From: Lepraria neglecta | Lineage: Eukaryota; Ascomycota; Lecanoromycetes; Lecanorales; Stereocaulaceae | Assembly (NCBI GenBank): GCA_033220425.1 | Contig: CM065648.1 | Span: 186,001-250,000 of the forward strand | DNA: 64,000 nt | Direction: 5' to 3' | Notes under the pieces: model-generated | What the model saw: the letters and a program-made list of their open reading frames with translations, nothing else | What the model was told of the DNA's origin: nothing | Database searches by the model: none | Made by a program: the position numbers and the translations under genes | In this document: positions 12,274-25,811 of the stretch, piece after piece | How the letters are laid out: every line of letters starts with the position of its first letter | Numbering within the stretch: position 1 is the stretch's first letter

Positions 12274-15200
12274 TATACTATACTTATATAGTAGCTTCCT
12301 AAGCGAGTACTCTTATTATAGGCTGTGTACTACCTTCCCTATATTCTAGCGTATTCCTAAGCACCTTGAATAGCGCCGATATCGAGTATTCTTACTCTAC
12401 CTATAGTTTCTTCGGCTCGCTAGTATCTTCGTATTATATAAGTAGCCCTTTACTACGGAGTAGACCTTCGCTAATAGATTATAGAGATCAGCTTCTATTC
12501 GAACTACCCCTAGAAGCTCTTTCTACTATTCTACCCTAGTAGTATTCAAGTCGCTAGTTAGAAGCTCCTTCCTCCGGCCTCTCCTCCCTCTTACTATACA
12601 GCCTAGTCGAGCTACGTTATACCCCTACCGATATCTCAGTAGCAGTATTAATCCATCCCTAAGCCCTTATATTCAATACTGCCTGGCCTATAATTAGATA
12701 CGTGGCTAAGTCCTGCTTATAATTCGCGCTCTAGACATGTTTCTAGCATGGTTTAGCTGTCTATCGTGTTATAAATGCCGGCTATAATTCGTATATATAG
12801 CCAGGTAAGCTCACTGGCCTCTTTCTCTAATACGTAGTAGGTATTACTAAGGCCGGTAAGGCAGAAAGGCTCCCTATATTATTAATGAATTAGGGAAAAG
12901 CTACGGCCTGTAGCTAAGGGGATACCTATATCTACTAAGCGTCTCTAGAAGTATTGTTCCGCGAGCTTCTAACGAGCAAGCATTTAACCTAGAATCTACA
13001 CCCTTCCTATAGACCCCTATCGTCGTCTCCGCGAACTTCTAAATAGTATATATTAAGAGCTCCTATAACTGGCTGGATAGAATACTAACTTTCCTATTAG
13101 TCTAATCTCATCTACCTTCCCTTTAAGATACTCCTAGCTAACTAGTAAGCTCTAGACTAGTACCTATACCCTAGGCGGAAATAAGCGGTATATAATATAA
13201 GATTAGGGAGGCTGTACTTAGAATAGAGTATACCTAAATAAGGAAGAAAAAGCAGCTATTATTTAGCTCTTAAAGGAGATATAGCCCGAGGAAAGCAAGT
13301 AAGATAATTGAATTAAGTCTATACAAGGCCGGGGTTAGAGTAAGTTATCTATTAATACCAGTAAGAGTTATAGAGGGATAAAATTTAATAGTCTAAGGTA
13401 GTTACTAAGTATATACTCAAGTGGGCTAATAAGTGGCTTAACGCCTTTTATATACTAGACTACCGAGATAGGACTCGATAGATAGTTACTAATATATATT
13501 TCAGAGTATATCTCCTCCTCTTAACAGAGCTACTATTCCTACTAACTATATTATAGCTGGCTACTAATCGCTCGCCTAATCTCCCCCCCAAGAAGACCTA
13601 TCTAGTAGTAGCGGCAGAGCTGGACAGGCGTCTGCCTTAGTAACGGCTAATCCTCTACCTATAACCAAACTAGTGAAGTAACTAGTCCTATATCCAGCTT
13701 AAATAATCCGCTACCTACAAGACCCCCGCTTTTAGTATAACTCCGATATAGTCGATAGTTACCTAACTAGTAATTATATCACGGAGGATAACTAGGCTTT
13801 AGGTATATAGTTAAGCGATAATACTAATTATAAGCGTGAGGAGGAGAAACGATCATATATATATACGTGTTGTAATCTAGTTGCCTAATTGCTCTTTATA
13901 CGATTCCATTGTCTTTCTCCGCTAGTTATAGATAGAATTATTAGTAAATAGACAGAGATATCTATTAGTACTCTATAGATTTCTATCTCTTAGCTAGTTA
14001 GTTTATTAAGTATTTTCTGCCATTCTAATAATATATTAAGTATTTTACTCTTTAAGCTAGAAGTAGTAAGTTAATAAAGGGGCTTAGATAGTATAATAGG
14101 CACCCTAGAAATTAATTAGATATTAGTCTAACTATAATATAAAAAGTTATCCTTCTATTTCGAAGCTTCCTTATAGGCTCCTAATATACTTTTAGTATAT
14201 TACTATTATCTACTTTATAGAGATATAAGAGGCTCGCTCCCCTTTACTTAAATAGTTCCTAGGCCGATCCTAAGGACGAATACTATCGAAACGTTCAGCG
14301 CCTAGTAGGTAGATCCTACCCGAAAGCCAATCGAGCTATATTCCCTAAACTCCTACCTCTACTTTCAAGAGTACTCTAGATAGAGCTCTAATAGGGTATT
14401 ATCTTATAGCGAGGCGGAAAGAGGTAGTACTTATAATAGTAATAAAAGCTATAGTACTCTTTAGAGACAGTTAAATCATCCGCTACTCTATAGCTAGCGC
14501 GTAGGGAAAGTTAGAAATCAGCCTTAATAAAATCCTGATTAGTATTGGCTAAATCCCGATCTGACTTATCTAAATCCTAATCTAATATAATATAAATACT
14601 GGTCCTCGTATTACCCTCGGCCCTACGGGTAGCGCGTCTACTTTCATATATAAACCTCCCCTATTTCGAACTTTCTAGTACTCTAATATACCCCTATATA
14701 TTCCTTTATTCAATACGTTAATCGATCTCTTATCTAGTACTTCTAAATCTACTTAACCTTTTATTAATTGAATACAAGTAAAGCTTACTATATCGTAAGA
14801 ACTACGCCTATACCCCCTCCTTTAGCTATAGCCTTAAATCTAACTTAAGCTGAAACTTATTATTAAAGCCTTAATTTCTTATTATAACTCTCTATAACCG
14901 CCTCTCCCCTAGTAAAAGACTATCTCTACCTTACCTCGAGTCCTTTTAGATTATTAAAGCTAATAGATCTTGCGCTTACCTCTTAAAATACTTCTAGTAG
15001 ACTAAAGAATAATATAATAAAGGCTTAGACTATATTAAGGAAAGGTTCTAGGAAGCCGCTAATAGGTCCGAGAAGTCTATAGATATCTATAGAATTAATT
15101 ATATAAGCGAAGGTACTATATAAGATCTAATAAATAATATTTATAAGGATTTTTTCACTGCGAAGCCCGACCTAAACCGCTATATCCCTAGATTAAACGC

Positions 15201-16107
15201 TACGTGGGAGAAAAATACTATTTATCTACTTATATAACTTATATAAGACAAAAAAAGACGATAGATAAAAACCAAAGTATTATATAACACCCGGAATACT
15301 ACCAAAACCGTCGGCTATAGCTCGTCGTCTATATCTGTTTATATATACTCTCTTAGCGATATCTCTATAATATACCTATATCAAGACTCGGCGAAGTCTA
15401 TATTCTACTAGCCTATAGACCTTCTAAACCCCGATTACCTATTTAGTTTACCTAATATCTTAGACTTTAATTAAGAGTAGAAGATTTAGAAGGGTAACCT
15501 CGATTTCGAGGCTTTAAAGACTCTACTTTAAATAGAATAGAATCTCTAAAATAATAATAATAAAATCTAGTTTAATAGAAAATATTTAGTAGAAGAAAGA
15601 AATTAGTAAATAGTAATTAAGGGAGCGTATAAGGAGAATAGATATATTCTAGACTTCTATATCAGAAAGTTAGCTACCTATAAGTTTACAGAACTCGCGA
15701 TTTCTCTACCTTTAACTATTAACTATTCGTATAGCCCTCGCCTAAGCGCCCTTCGAGCCTTCTAAGGCCTCTTTACCTACTAGATAATTACCCTCCCTTC
15801 TTAAAGAATTGTTATATACTAATAAGACTCTACCTGAACCTCCTCCGCCTCCTATAATAATACCTCTTTTTAAGTAGTTAGGAGTACCTATACTAAGACC
15901 TAGAGATACTAGTATAAAGCTATAAAAGGAGTCTAGATACCTAAACAAGTTCTGAGAAGACGTCGAAGATATAGCCTAGCTAGTTAATATCGTCGAAAGT
16001 ATAGGAGATATCTACTACGAAGCTATAAAAGGTTATACTATTTATTAGAATTAATAAGGAGGCTATTAATACTTTGAAGAAGGATTTAACTAGATATACT
16101 AATAGTA
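12274..16107 (+). other. RIP-degraded repeat DNA, unidentified
   Basis: About 3.8 kb with no frame I can assign. It holds three further 21-bp units (14,530-14,592: AAATCCTGATTAGTATTGGCT, AAATCCCGATCTGACTTATC and a third). A long plus-strand frame is interrupted only by TAA/TAG around 14,950-15,560. It may be the remainder of the SNF2-carrying unit or another element. The autonomous Helitron is inserted at its right edge; the sequence resumes at 25,847. Confidence 0.5.
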
Positions 16108-16540
16108 ATCTTTCTTTAATAATAGATTATGAGGACTTTCGGAGGTATTCCGCACTTATAGCCAATCAAAGTGCTCCTATATTCTTGCCTGAACTGCCTT
16201 CTTCGGTTAGCGCTACCAAGTAAGAACATCAAAATCGAAATACGTATCGCAACTTCTTCGCAGTACTTCCCCGCGCTATATACGTTATATGATATCGAGA
16301 TAATTTCATAAGTTTTGGAGTTAATCATTAGCTTGCTTGCGCATCAAGAATTTTTAGAATCGGCCTATTTACGTAATAGTTATAAGTAAAAGAAGCGTTT
16401 TCGCTATGTTTTGCGGGCAGCGCAAGATCGGTAGTAAATGCCAAGCATTGAGCTTGGCGCCCCCGGACCCTAGAATATCGAAAGTTGAATGCGTACCGCA
16501 ACTTCTTCGCAGTAATACCTCGCGCCATATACGTATATAT
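16108..16540 (+). repeat. Subterminal repeat block of the autonomous Helitron
   Basis: The block shares the internal-repeat sequence of the non-autonomous elements: CGCAACTTCTTCGCAGTA, CCGCGC, GATATCGAGATAA, and the AAGCATTGAGCTTGGC inverted repeat near 16,440-16,460. It shows that autonomous and non-autonomous copies belong to one family. Confidence 0.75.
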
Positions 16541-17792
16541 TCTACCTACTATTATATAATGACCCTAGGCGCTCTAGAACCCTTTCGAATAGATGGCAGA
16601 TATATTAGTAACTACCATATCGCGCGCTATCGATAGGGGGGCCAGCTATTCCGTATATATCAAGATTCTCCTTCCTCTACTCCGGATATATCTACTAACT
16701 ATCGAAAACGCTAGAACTCTTCTATAGCCCTCTAGGACCTTCCTAATACAGATATTAACCGTAGAATATAAGGTCAGGGTAGGGGGAAACGCGCTAGGAC
16801 CGCTTAGAGCGCTAGGAACCTCGATATTACTGCTGTAAGTTAGTAGGCAGAAATACAAAATACGCAGAGAAGGTAGATCATTCGACCGCAGCAGCAGAAC
16901 GCCCATCTACGGCCTCGCTCTGCCCAATTAGGTGTCCAATAAGTCATTCAAGTGGTCGTACCGCCCCGTAATCTAGACGATTCAAGCCCGCCTAAGTATC
17001 GAGATTCTTCTTCTAAAGAGGAAGTACCCCCGCTAGAACCGCGATATAACCTCCGCTAGCAACGGAGATACGCCTAGTGGGCACGGGAGAACAGCGAGGA
17101 ACGTATACTACGTCAGCGGCGTCGCCGTCGACCGTATTAGCGCCGTAATACTATAGATAAGGGTAGTAGAACTTTACCCAGTATGTATCTAAGTACTCGG
17201 CTATCGCAAGTATATATCGATCTTCTAGAACACGTTATACTATCGTGGTTCTTTGATCTAACTAATGAATATCCTTATTACTATACCTTCTCTTTCGAGG
17301 GGGAGTATCTTTCTACTAAACGGTAGCAGTACTATTAGAACGGCATAGTTAATATCTAGGCACCTGACTTACCTAACTTCGAATTCCTTGAACGATTACC
17401 CGAAAACGACCCTGAGCGTCGAGTCCTCGCGCTGAATAAGCTATTTTATAAGGTAGAATATATACGGGATAGCCAGAACCGTCGTGTCCCCGATGATCTA
17501 CTTGGGCTAGGCTATTATAAGATGAAACGGACTACTCGCAGTACTACGTTTATTAAGAGAGCCCTAAACTATAACAACCTGCTTTCTTTTACCAGTGAGG
17601 GCGTAGATAAGATGGATTACCGGGTTAGGCGGACTATATACAAGATCCAAGGGGGGATATATCACGCTATTGGTCCACTTTTGCCTGAGGAAGGCGTTAC
17701 CGAGAGATACGCCCAGTACTACTTCATCGATACTAGCCAGGATCAAGTAGATACCCGTATAACGTATACTAGGTAGGTCGAAAGATCTATTG

Positions 17793-19278
17793 ATCTTTCT
17801 TCTAAGAACAGATTATCGCGACATTCGGAGCAATTCCGCACTTGTAGCCAATCAGAATATCTCTTTAGAGCTGCATTTCCTCTCTTAGCTAGCGCCTTCA
17901 ACTACCAAAAGTTGAATACGCTGCGCACTTCTTCGCAGTAATGCCCCGCGCCACATACGCCATATGATATCGAGATGATTTCATATGTTTTGGAGTTAAT
18001 CATTAGCTTGCTTACGTATCAAGAATTTTTAGAATCGGCCCATTTACGCAATAGTTATGAGCAAAAGAAGCGTTTTCGCCATGTTTTGCTTGCGCACCGT
18101 AACTTCTTCGCAGGACTTCCCCGCGCCATATACATCATATGATATCGAGATGATTTCATAAGTTTTAGAACCAAGCATGCGCTTTCTAACACCGTCAAAA
18201 ATTTCAAAATCGGTCCACTTGCGCAATAGTTATGAGCAAAAGAAGCGTTTTCACTATGTTTTACGAGCTCAGTAGCAAATGCCAAGCATTGAGCTTGGCG
18301 CCTCCGGACCCTGGAACATCAAAAGTTGAATACGCACCGCAACTTCTTCGCAGTAATGCCCCGCGCCACATATGTCATATGATATCGAGATAATCTTATC
18401 AGTTTTGGAACCAAGCATGCGCTTTCCAATACCGTCGAAATTTTCAAAATCGGTCTATTTGCGCAAAACTTATAAGCAATATTCGCACATGGCGATATGG
18501 CGCCGGATTGCCTATTCGCACATGGCGATATAGCGATCATGGCACCGGATGGCTCATTCGCACATGGCGATATGGCGACGGATTGCCTATTCGCACATGG
18601 CGATATGGCGCCGGATTGCCCATTCGGCACATGGCGATATGGCACTGGATTGCCTATTCGCACTGTTGGCTATATGGCACCGGATTGCCTATTCGCATAT
18701 GGCAATATGGCGATATATTGCCTATTCGCACATGGCGATATGGCACCGGGTGGCTCATTCGCACATGGCGATATGGCGACGGATTGCCTATTCGCACATG
18801 GCGAAATGGCGCTGGATTACCTATTCTGCACATGGCGATATGGCGCTGGGTTGCCTGTTCGCACATGGAAATATGGCACCGGATTGCCTATTCGCACATG
18901 GCGATATGGCGGTAGATTGCCTATTCGCACATGGAGATATGGCACCGGATTGCTCATTCGCATATGGCGATATGGCGGTATGCTGCCTATTCGTTCCGGG
19001 GGCATTCCAATGGCTTCCGGGGGCGAAAAGTATCCTGGAACCATCCAAACCATGCAAAGCTTCAAAGATTATTTCTGTATCCTAGAGCTATCTAAATAGC
19101 CAGCTCTTATATATACCAAAACCGTTGCTATTATATAAAGTTATAGGTAAGCTTATAATTCAATACTATAGATAGATTACTTTCTAATTTCGCTTAAATT
19201 TTCTAAATAGAATATAAAATAAGCGAGATATATCCGTTTTACGGTAATCTTCTGTGAAGATTACGGGCACTCACTTAT
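17793..19278 (+). mobile_element. Non-autonomous Helitron-like element N1 nested in the Rep-helicase gene
   Basis: It has the 5' terminus ATCTTTCTTCTAAGAACAG at 17,793, about two family repeat units, a 33-bp minisatellite, and the 3' hairpin (about 19,240-19,262) ending ACTTAT at 19,278. Its removal joins Rep-helicase residues ending near ...VERSI to DIVLLLQRLL, both typical of the Helitron N-terminal region. It lies in the same orientation as its host. Confidence 0.85.
18481..18988 (+). repeat. 33-bp minisatellite, 15 units, inside N1
   Basis: Fifteen units start with ATTCGCACATGGCGATATGG. Most are exactly 33 bp; a few are 34, 35 or 42 bp. CA and TG are abundant, so the array escaped RIP or arose after it. 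The period is divisible by three and the unit lacks stops, so several frames on both strands stay open (11-residue repeats such as IRTWRYGAGLP). I regard those ORFs as by-products. Confidence 0.93.
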
Positions 19279-20176
19279 ATAGATATAGTACTTCTTCTTC
19301 AGCGACTTCTTCAAGACATTAACCCCTATATATAGAGCTTTAAGACTTACCGGGAACGCTTATTAGATAATAAGGCAATAGGCGTACTAATCGCGGTACA
19401 CATAACCGCCCTATATCCAGTAAGGTAGCCTATATTATAATTGCTCCTCCCAATGGCGCGAAGGGATATATCGTACGAGACATTCGTATTGAAGTTAAGG
19501 GTAGGGGCCTTATGAGGGTGCCTGAATAGTACTTATCCTATATAGCCCTGCGGTATATCCTACCTTTCCCTTATAGGGAACAGAGCTAGTATAATAGTCT
19601 GCCGCTGCGAGGATATGATAGGCTCCTAGAAGGATATCTCTTTACTACCCGCAGGTTAAATATAAGGTAGGGAATCACTCAGCACTACGGTATATATTAA
19701 GACCCTGACCGGCCTAAGTACGGCGACGACGAGGAAGAGCCGGAAAGAGATAGAGCTACTCCGAGAGGTCGTAGAGGGTCTATACGGGTTACAAGGAGTT
19801 AGATCTATCGCTATTGGCTACAGGTAAGCCTATTTTATAGCTTTCAAACATCTGCCCTTATATTAGTGAAATTACGTTTTCTAGTACTTTACATCTTTAT
19901 ATAGGATATTACGATCTTCTATTGTTTTTCTTCTAAGAAGCGCCGCCCCCCTCCTATACTATCTTAGTAATACCCCTATAAGCGCTAGATATATAGCGCT
20001 TTATAGTAATGGCTATAGATATCGCCGTCGATAGTTGCGGAAGACACGTATCGGCCAAATAAGCTAGACGTAGAGAAGAATTTCGTTCTAAGTGTAATTT
20101 ATATAGAACTATCAATATATTACTAAGACTGCTACTAAAATGATCGACGACTAGCAAAATTATATTCTATTTCTTT

Positions 20177-21393
20177 ACAAGTGAGTGCCCGTAATCTTCA
20201 CAGAAGATTACCGTAAAAATGGCTATATCTCGCTTATTTTATACTCGATGTAGGAAATTTAAGCGGATATAGAAAGCTATCTATTTACAGTATATATTAT
20301 ATATATAAAGCTAAGCCCTAATCCTAATAGGGGAAAAGTTATTAAGGATTAAGTATATTAGTACTTCGGGGGCGGCTGCGGGGGTAGCTTTAGGGAACTC
20401 CGCAGGCAAAAATATGTTTTTTAAGCTTTCCTTAGCTAAATCTTTACCAAATTTCAAAATTCGAACGGTGTTAGAAAGCGCATGCTTGGTTCCAAAACTC
20501 ATGAAATTATCTTGATATTATATGACGTATGTAGCGCGGGGTATCGCTGCGAAGAAGTTGCGGTGCGCATTCAACTTTCGATGTTCTAGGTCCGGGGGCG
20601 CCAAGCTCAATGCTTGGCATTTGCCACCGAGCTTGCGCTGCCCGCAAAACATGGCGAAAACGCTTCTTTTGCTTATAAGTTTTGCGCAAATAGACCGATT
20701 TTGAAAATTCTGACGGTGTTGGAAAGCGCATACTTGGCTCCAGAACCCATGAGATTATCTCGATATCATATGACGTATGTGGCGCGGGGTATTGCTGCGA
20801 AGAAGTTGCGGTGCGCATTCAACTTTTGATGTTCCAGGGTCCGGGGGCGCCAAGCTCAATGCTTGGCATTTGCCACCGAGCTCGCGCTGCCAGCAAAACA
20901 TGGCGAAAACGCATCTTTTGCTCATAACTATTGCGTAAATGGGCCGATTCTAAAAATTCTTGATGCGCAAGCAAGCTAATGATTAAGTCCAAAACTTATG
21001 AAATCCTCTCGATATCATATGGCGTATATGGCGCGGGGCATTGCTGCGAAGAAGTTGCGGTGCGTATTCAACTGAGCTTGCGCTGCTCGCAAAACATGGC
21101 GAAAACGCTTCTTTTGCTCATAACTATTACGTAAATGGGCCGATTCTAAGAATTCTTGATACGCAAGCAAGCTAATGATTAAGTCCAAAACTTATGAAAT
21201 TATCTCGATATCATATGACGTATGTGGCGCGCGGAAGTACTACGAAGAAGTTGCGATGCAAATTCAACTTTTGGTGGTTGAAGGCGCTAGGCCGAAAAGC
21301 GTACTATCAGGGGGGAAGTATAGGGCCATTCTAATTGGCTGTAAGTGCGGAATTGCTCCGAATGTCGCGATAATCTATTATTAGAAGAAAGAT
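20177..21393 (-). mobile_element. Non-autonomous Helitron-like element N2, minus orientation
   Basis: It has the 3' hairpin end at the left (20,191-20,211, perfect 9-bp arms) and the 5' terminus at the right (ending TTATTAGAAGAAAGAT at 21,393). Between them are three to four tandem copies of a roughly 245-bp unit (landmark CCAAAACTTATGAAAT-type repeats near 20,490, 20,740, 20,995 and 21,190). A CCCCGCAGC-type G/C-rich piece lies next to the 3' end. It interrupts the Rep-helicase frame in the opposite orientation to N1. Confidence 0.87.
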
Positions 21394-23236
21394 ATTTTTG
21401 AATTTTCAAAACAAAATTTCTCTACGGGGCTAACCTCGCAAAATTTGATACTAATACTATAATAGCACCGCAAGGGTAGATTCTCTCGATTGCTCTGTTC
21501 CGGGCGTCTCCTTGGTTACTTCGTTACTAATACTTACGCTACTATCGAATAGAATAACCTGAATTGGTATATTAAATATTAGTATAAAATTCGGGTGCTT
21601 AGCTATAAAGGCTTAATCGATCGACTACACAAGGATCTAGATCTAGGGCTCGGCGATCTCGGCAGCAAGGTTACCATTCTGCTATCTAGTATAGCCGGTA
21701 GCCCTAGAGCTATAAAGGTAGATATAGAGGACGCTTTAATAGTAGTACGGCGTCGAGGTAATCCTGCCTTCTTTATAACTTTTATATATAACCCGAACTA
21801 GGCCGACGTCTACTATTCAATTCGACCCGGTTTATCGACGATAGAGGTTTATAATATATAGGTACGGGTTTTTAATATAAAGCTCAAGGAGCTTCTAAAG
21901 GATCTTTTCGAGAGATATATATTAGACGTCTATATTAGTTATTACTATATGGTTAAATTTTAAAAGCGAGGTCTGCTATACGCCTATATCCTTCTTATCG
22001 TTCGTGAGGAGAATAAAATCAGACACGTCTCCCAGATCGATAACGTCGTATAGGCCGTTATTCCTGATAAGACGAAGGACCTAGTACTCTATAAGTTAGT
22101 GACCACTTATATAATCTATCGCCGTTACTTAGCCTCTAATATCTACTAGGATAAAGAGAAGAACTAGTACTCTAAGTTCTTCCCGAAGGATATTTACAAT
22201 AAGTTATCGTTCGATCCTAAGGGAGTCTACCCCTATTATCGACGCCGGTATATAGAGCCTACTCCGGAGGGCTATACTAACCAATAGGTCGTTCCCTATA
22301 ACCCCTGGCTTCTGAAGAAGTACTATACGTATCTAAATATTAAGATCTGCGCCTCTATCAAGTCTATATTCTATTTATTTAAGTACGTCCATAAGGGTCT
22401 AGACCAGACAAATATTTCGGTCACTCGATTAACAACGGTACCTTAGAGGAACCCTATACCGCCGGGGTAGCAATAGCTAGAGCGCCTATTGTTTAATAAG
22501 GTTACCGAGTTCTATCAAAGTCGTTAGATAGGAAGCTCCGAAGCTTGCTGGAAGATCTTTAGATTTAGTATAGGGGGGATTAAGCCTTATATTAAAAGGC
22601 TACAGATTCATTTACCTAAGGAGTAGTAGATTGGCGTCGATCCAGATAGGGAGACTATTAAGACTATTCTCGATAAGGATTTATTGCGCAAGATACAGTT
22701 AACGGAGTTCTTCGAGATGAATCGTCTTGCTAAGGAAGCCTTAGAGAACGATTAGCCTCTACCGTTCAGGAGAAAAAATAGGTAACTATACCTTCTAGAT
22801 ACGAACCCCCTTAACTACCTATATAACGAATTTCCTATATATTTCATATAGGATAAGAGGAAACGGATATGGTTTATTCGCGAGAAGGGGGAAGTAATTA
22901 GACGTATATATATAATCAGTCCTAAGCAGGGTGATTTATACTATTACCGACTCCTTCTTACCTACCGCCGGGGGGTAATATTATTCGATAATCTATAGAC
23001 TATTAACGGCGAGCTTCTGACGTATAAAGTGGCTTATATCCGACTTAGATTAGTAGAGAACGATAAGTACTATATAGAGGTACTAGAGGAAGTAAAGACT
23101 CTTTGCTTACCGGTGGCACTACGAGGTCTTTTCGTACCTATTCTATTAGAACTATACCCGAAGGACCCTTTAGCACTTTGGGAGAAATTTAAAGCAAGGT
23201 ATATATCTGTTTTTATTACTGTAATCGTTGTTTTTC

Positions 23237-23366
23237 TATCCGAGTCGGACTATATTTAACTAAGTCGAACTATATTCTCTATCCGAGTCGGACTATATTC
23301 TTTATCCGAGTTAGACTATATTTAACCGAGTCGAACTATATTCTCTATCCGAGTCGGACTATATAT
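23237..23366 (+). repeat. 22-bp tandem repeat in a probable Rep-helicase intron
   Basis: Six units of about 22 bp are built on TATCCGAGTCGGACTATATT. They sit between coding blocks, after CAAG|GTATAT (about 23,197) and before an AAAATAG acceptor-like sequence (about 23,380). An intron is therefore the simplest reading. Confidence 0.7.
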
Positions 23367-25811
23367 TCTAATTGTTAAAATAGTATCTCGGATAACTACA
23401 CCCGCATATTGAATAAGTATTTCGTCTACTATATAGATATCCTCCAGGACTATAAGGACGAATGTATACGAGACCTAGTATTTCAAGCTGAGCAATATGC
23501 TCTATATTTAATTTCCGGCTAGTTAGACTATCAGTCTACCGCCGAAAGCAGCCTTAATCTAGAGCTATTCAACCTTCCGCCGGTTATAATTCTATTCGAC
23601 CTTCTATATAAATCGCGAATTTAGAACTATCTACTTCGCGAGGAGATATCTTATAATATTACCCCGGAAGACGTAGAAGTTGAATAGCAGAAGCTTAATA
23701 CCGACTAACGCCTGGCAGCCGAAAAGATTATGGCGGCGGTGGATGAAAATGAGAATGATGAATTTGGCACGGGCGCACTATTCTTTTTGAACGGCGCTGG
23801 CGGTACTAGGAAGACTATAGTCTAGAATACTATTCTGAAGAAGCTCCGTTCTCAGAAGCGTATTGCTTTAGTAGTAGCGTCTTTAGGTATCGCTACGACC
23901 CTATTAGATAGTAGACGTACTACCTATTCGCGATTCAAGATCCTATTAGACGCTGAGAGTATATCTAGTTGCGGTATTCAGAAAGGGACTAATCTCGCAG
24001 AGTTAATCAAGCGGGCTTGCGTTATCTTCTAGGACGAGGTACCTATATAGAGTCGTTTCGCCGTTGGATACGTTAGCTATTCTTTACAGAATCTTTACGG
24101 TAATAACGGTATTTACTTTGGGGGCAAGGTCGTTTACTTTTGCGGCGATTTCCGTTAGACCTTGCTAGTAATCCTAGGGGGGACCGCAGGCGTTATTATT
24201 AATGCCTATATCTAGAAGGCGGCGTTCTAGGACGAGGTGACTATTCTCCGCCTTACTACTAATATATATCTAAGTAATCGAGGTCTTACCGAAGAAGCCA
24301 GGCGGTGAATAGCAGAATTTACCGAAGCTCTCTTATATATTAGTAACGGCAAAGGTAATATAGTCGACCTAGTTACTAAGAATGAGAAGACTCCCTAGAA
24401 ATATAGATACCTGCCCGAGAATATAGTAGATATACTGATCGATAAGATTTATCCGACTATTAGCAGAGATCTTCCGGACCGGCGGTATCTAACTAAACGA
24501 GTAATTCTGGCTATTATAAATAAAGATGTCTAGAGGGTAAACTACCATATTCTCGACTATATACGGGGCGATTACTATAAGTACTAGAGTTTCGATCAAG
24601 CGGTAAACCCTGAGGACAACGAGATATTCCCTAACAAGTACTAGAATAAATTCTATAAGCCCTTACTACTATCGTATAAGCTACGGCTAAAGGTAGGGAC
24701 GCCAGTAATATTAATAAGGAATCTAGATATACCCCGTCTCTATAATAGGACCCGTATTCTACTTACTAAATACGGGAGATACGTCCTTAAGGGTAATATT
24801 ATAGGTGGGAGTTTCGACGGTAGCGAGGTGGTCTTATATAAGATCCTATTACAGTCCAAGGATGGTAATAAGTATATCCCGACCCCGTTCACCCGCAAGT
24901 AGTTCCCGATACGCCCTGCCTTCGTAATGACTATCAATAAGTCGCAGGGGCAGTCGATGAAGTATATAGGACTTAATCTACGGTCCCGTCCAGCGTTCAC
25001 CTATAGGCAATTCTATATCGGTAACTCGCGCGTTACTATGGAGTCGAACCTATATATAATTGGTCTAGATTCGGATGACTATATAAGGTATAAGCTCATA
25101 AATAACCCGGTCTACAAGCAGGTGCTACTGTAGGTCCAGTACTCGCAGGACGGTGCTCGTATAACGGTTACGGCCAGTAGGAGTTACTCGGAACGGCGCT
25201 AAGCCTCTTTGGGAATATGTATTAAACTTGTAAAGTACGCCAATCGACTTTTTAGCGAGATTCAGGTTTAGATTTTGCTCGGTGTAGAGGTCCGAAATAG
25301 CTATTACTCAGACTTATAAATGGCGGCGACTATATCTCAACGCTTGAAGATATCAGCCAATGGGCTTGCAGGCGTATAGATATAGGCTATATAACGGCCC
25401 CGGTATGGTTTCTTTATAAATAATCGCGATGTTACTATTATATAACCTCGCCGTTGATAGATGTAAAAACATCGGATAACCCTTAGCCCTATACCAAGCC
25501 CGACTTTATACCGCGCGTGTTCAGCTAATCAGGATCTTACAGACCTGGCACTAGCGTAGGCCTGTGAAATATCTAGCTAACTGGCGCTGATTCCGGATCC
25601 GAGAAATAGCCGAGCGCGCGCGTATCTTTATATCCTGGACCTTTAGGCTCGCTCCTTAGTATTAAAATCTTACTATATTAATAACTTTGGAAGTATTTAA
25701 GTTAGAGCTTAACTTTATATATATAAAATATACTATAAATAGAGGGCTTTCTAAATCCGCTTAAATTTTCTAAATTGAGTATGATATAAGCGAGATATAG
25801 CCGGTTTTACG

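Larger units (their letters stand above)
16900..25133 (+). pseudogene. Helitron Rep-helicase (HUH Rep plus PIF1-like helicase), interrupted and RIP-degraded
   Basis: The N-terminal Helitron region is at 17,040-17,776 (ALNYNNLLSFTSEG, GGIYHAIGPLLPEEG). It resumes after nested element 1 at 19,280 (LRYILPFPY near 19,545), and after nested element 2 at about 21,460 (ATIEQNN-like, then SYKGLIDRLHKDL). The HUH motif reads LLYAYIL at 21,976-21,993 (family LPHAHIL; both His turned to Tyr). The Rep tyrosine region YLFKYVHKG is intact at 22,372-22,398. The helicase has Walker A near 23,785-23,815 (GAGGTRKT), Walker B near 24,020-24,060 (VIF-stop-DEVP) and the C-terminal block INKSQGQSM at about 24,930. 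It is a rolling-circle transposase, inactive here. An apparent intron with minisatellite lies at about 23,198-23,390. Confidence 0.85.

Noticed and set aside
18497-19099. Long open frames (up to 200 codons) on both strands over the minisatellite
   Set aside because: They result from a stop-free repeat unit with a period divisible by three; several frames are open at once and none has a plausible start or flanking coding sequence.
20507-20829. Overlapping 60-103-codon frames in N2
   Set aside because: They fall in the 245-bp tandem repeat, recur in every copy in different frames, and show no coding features.
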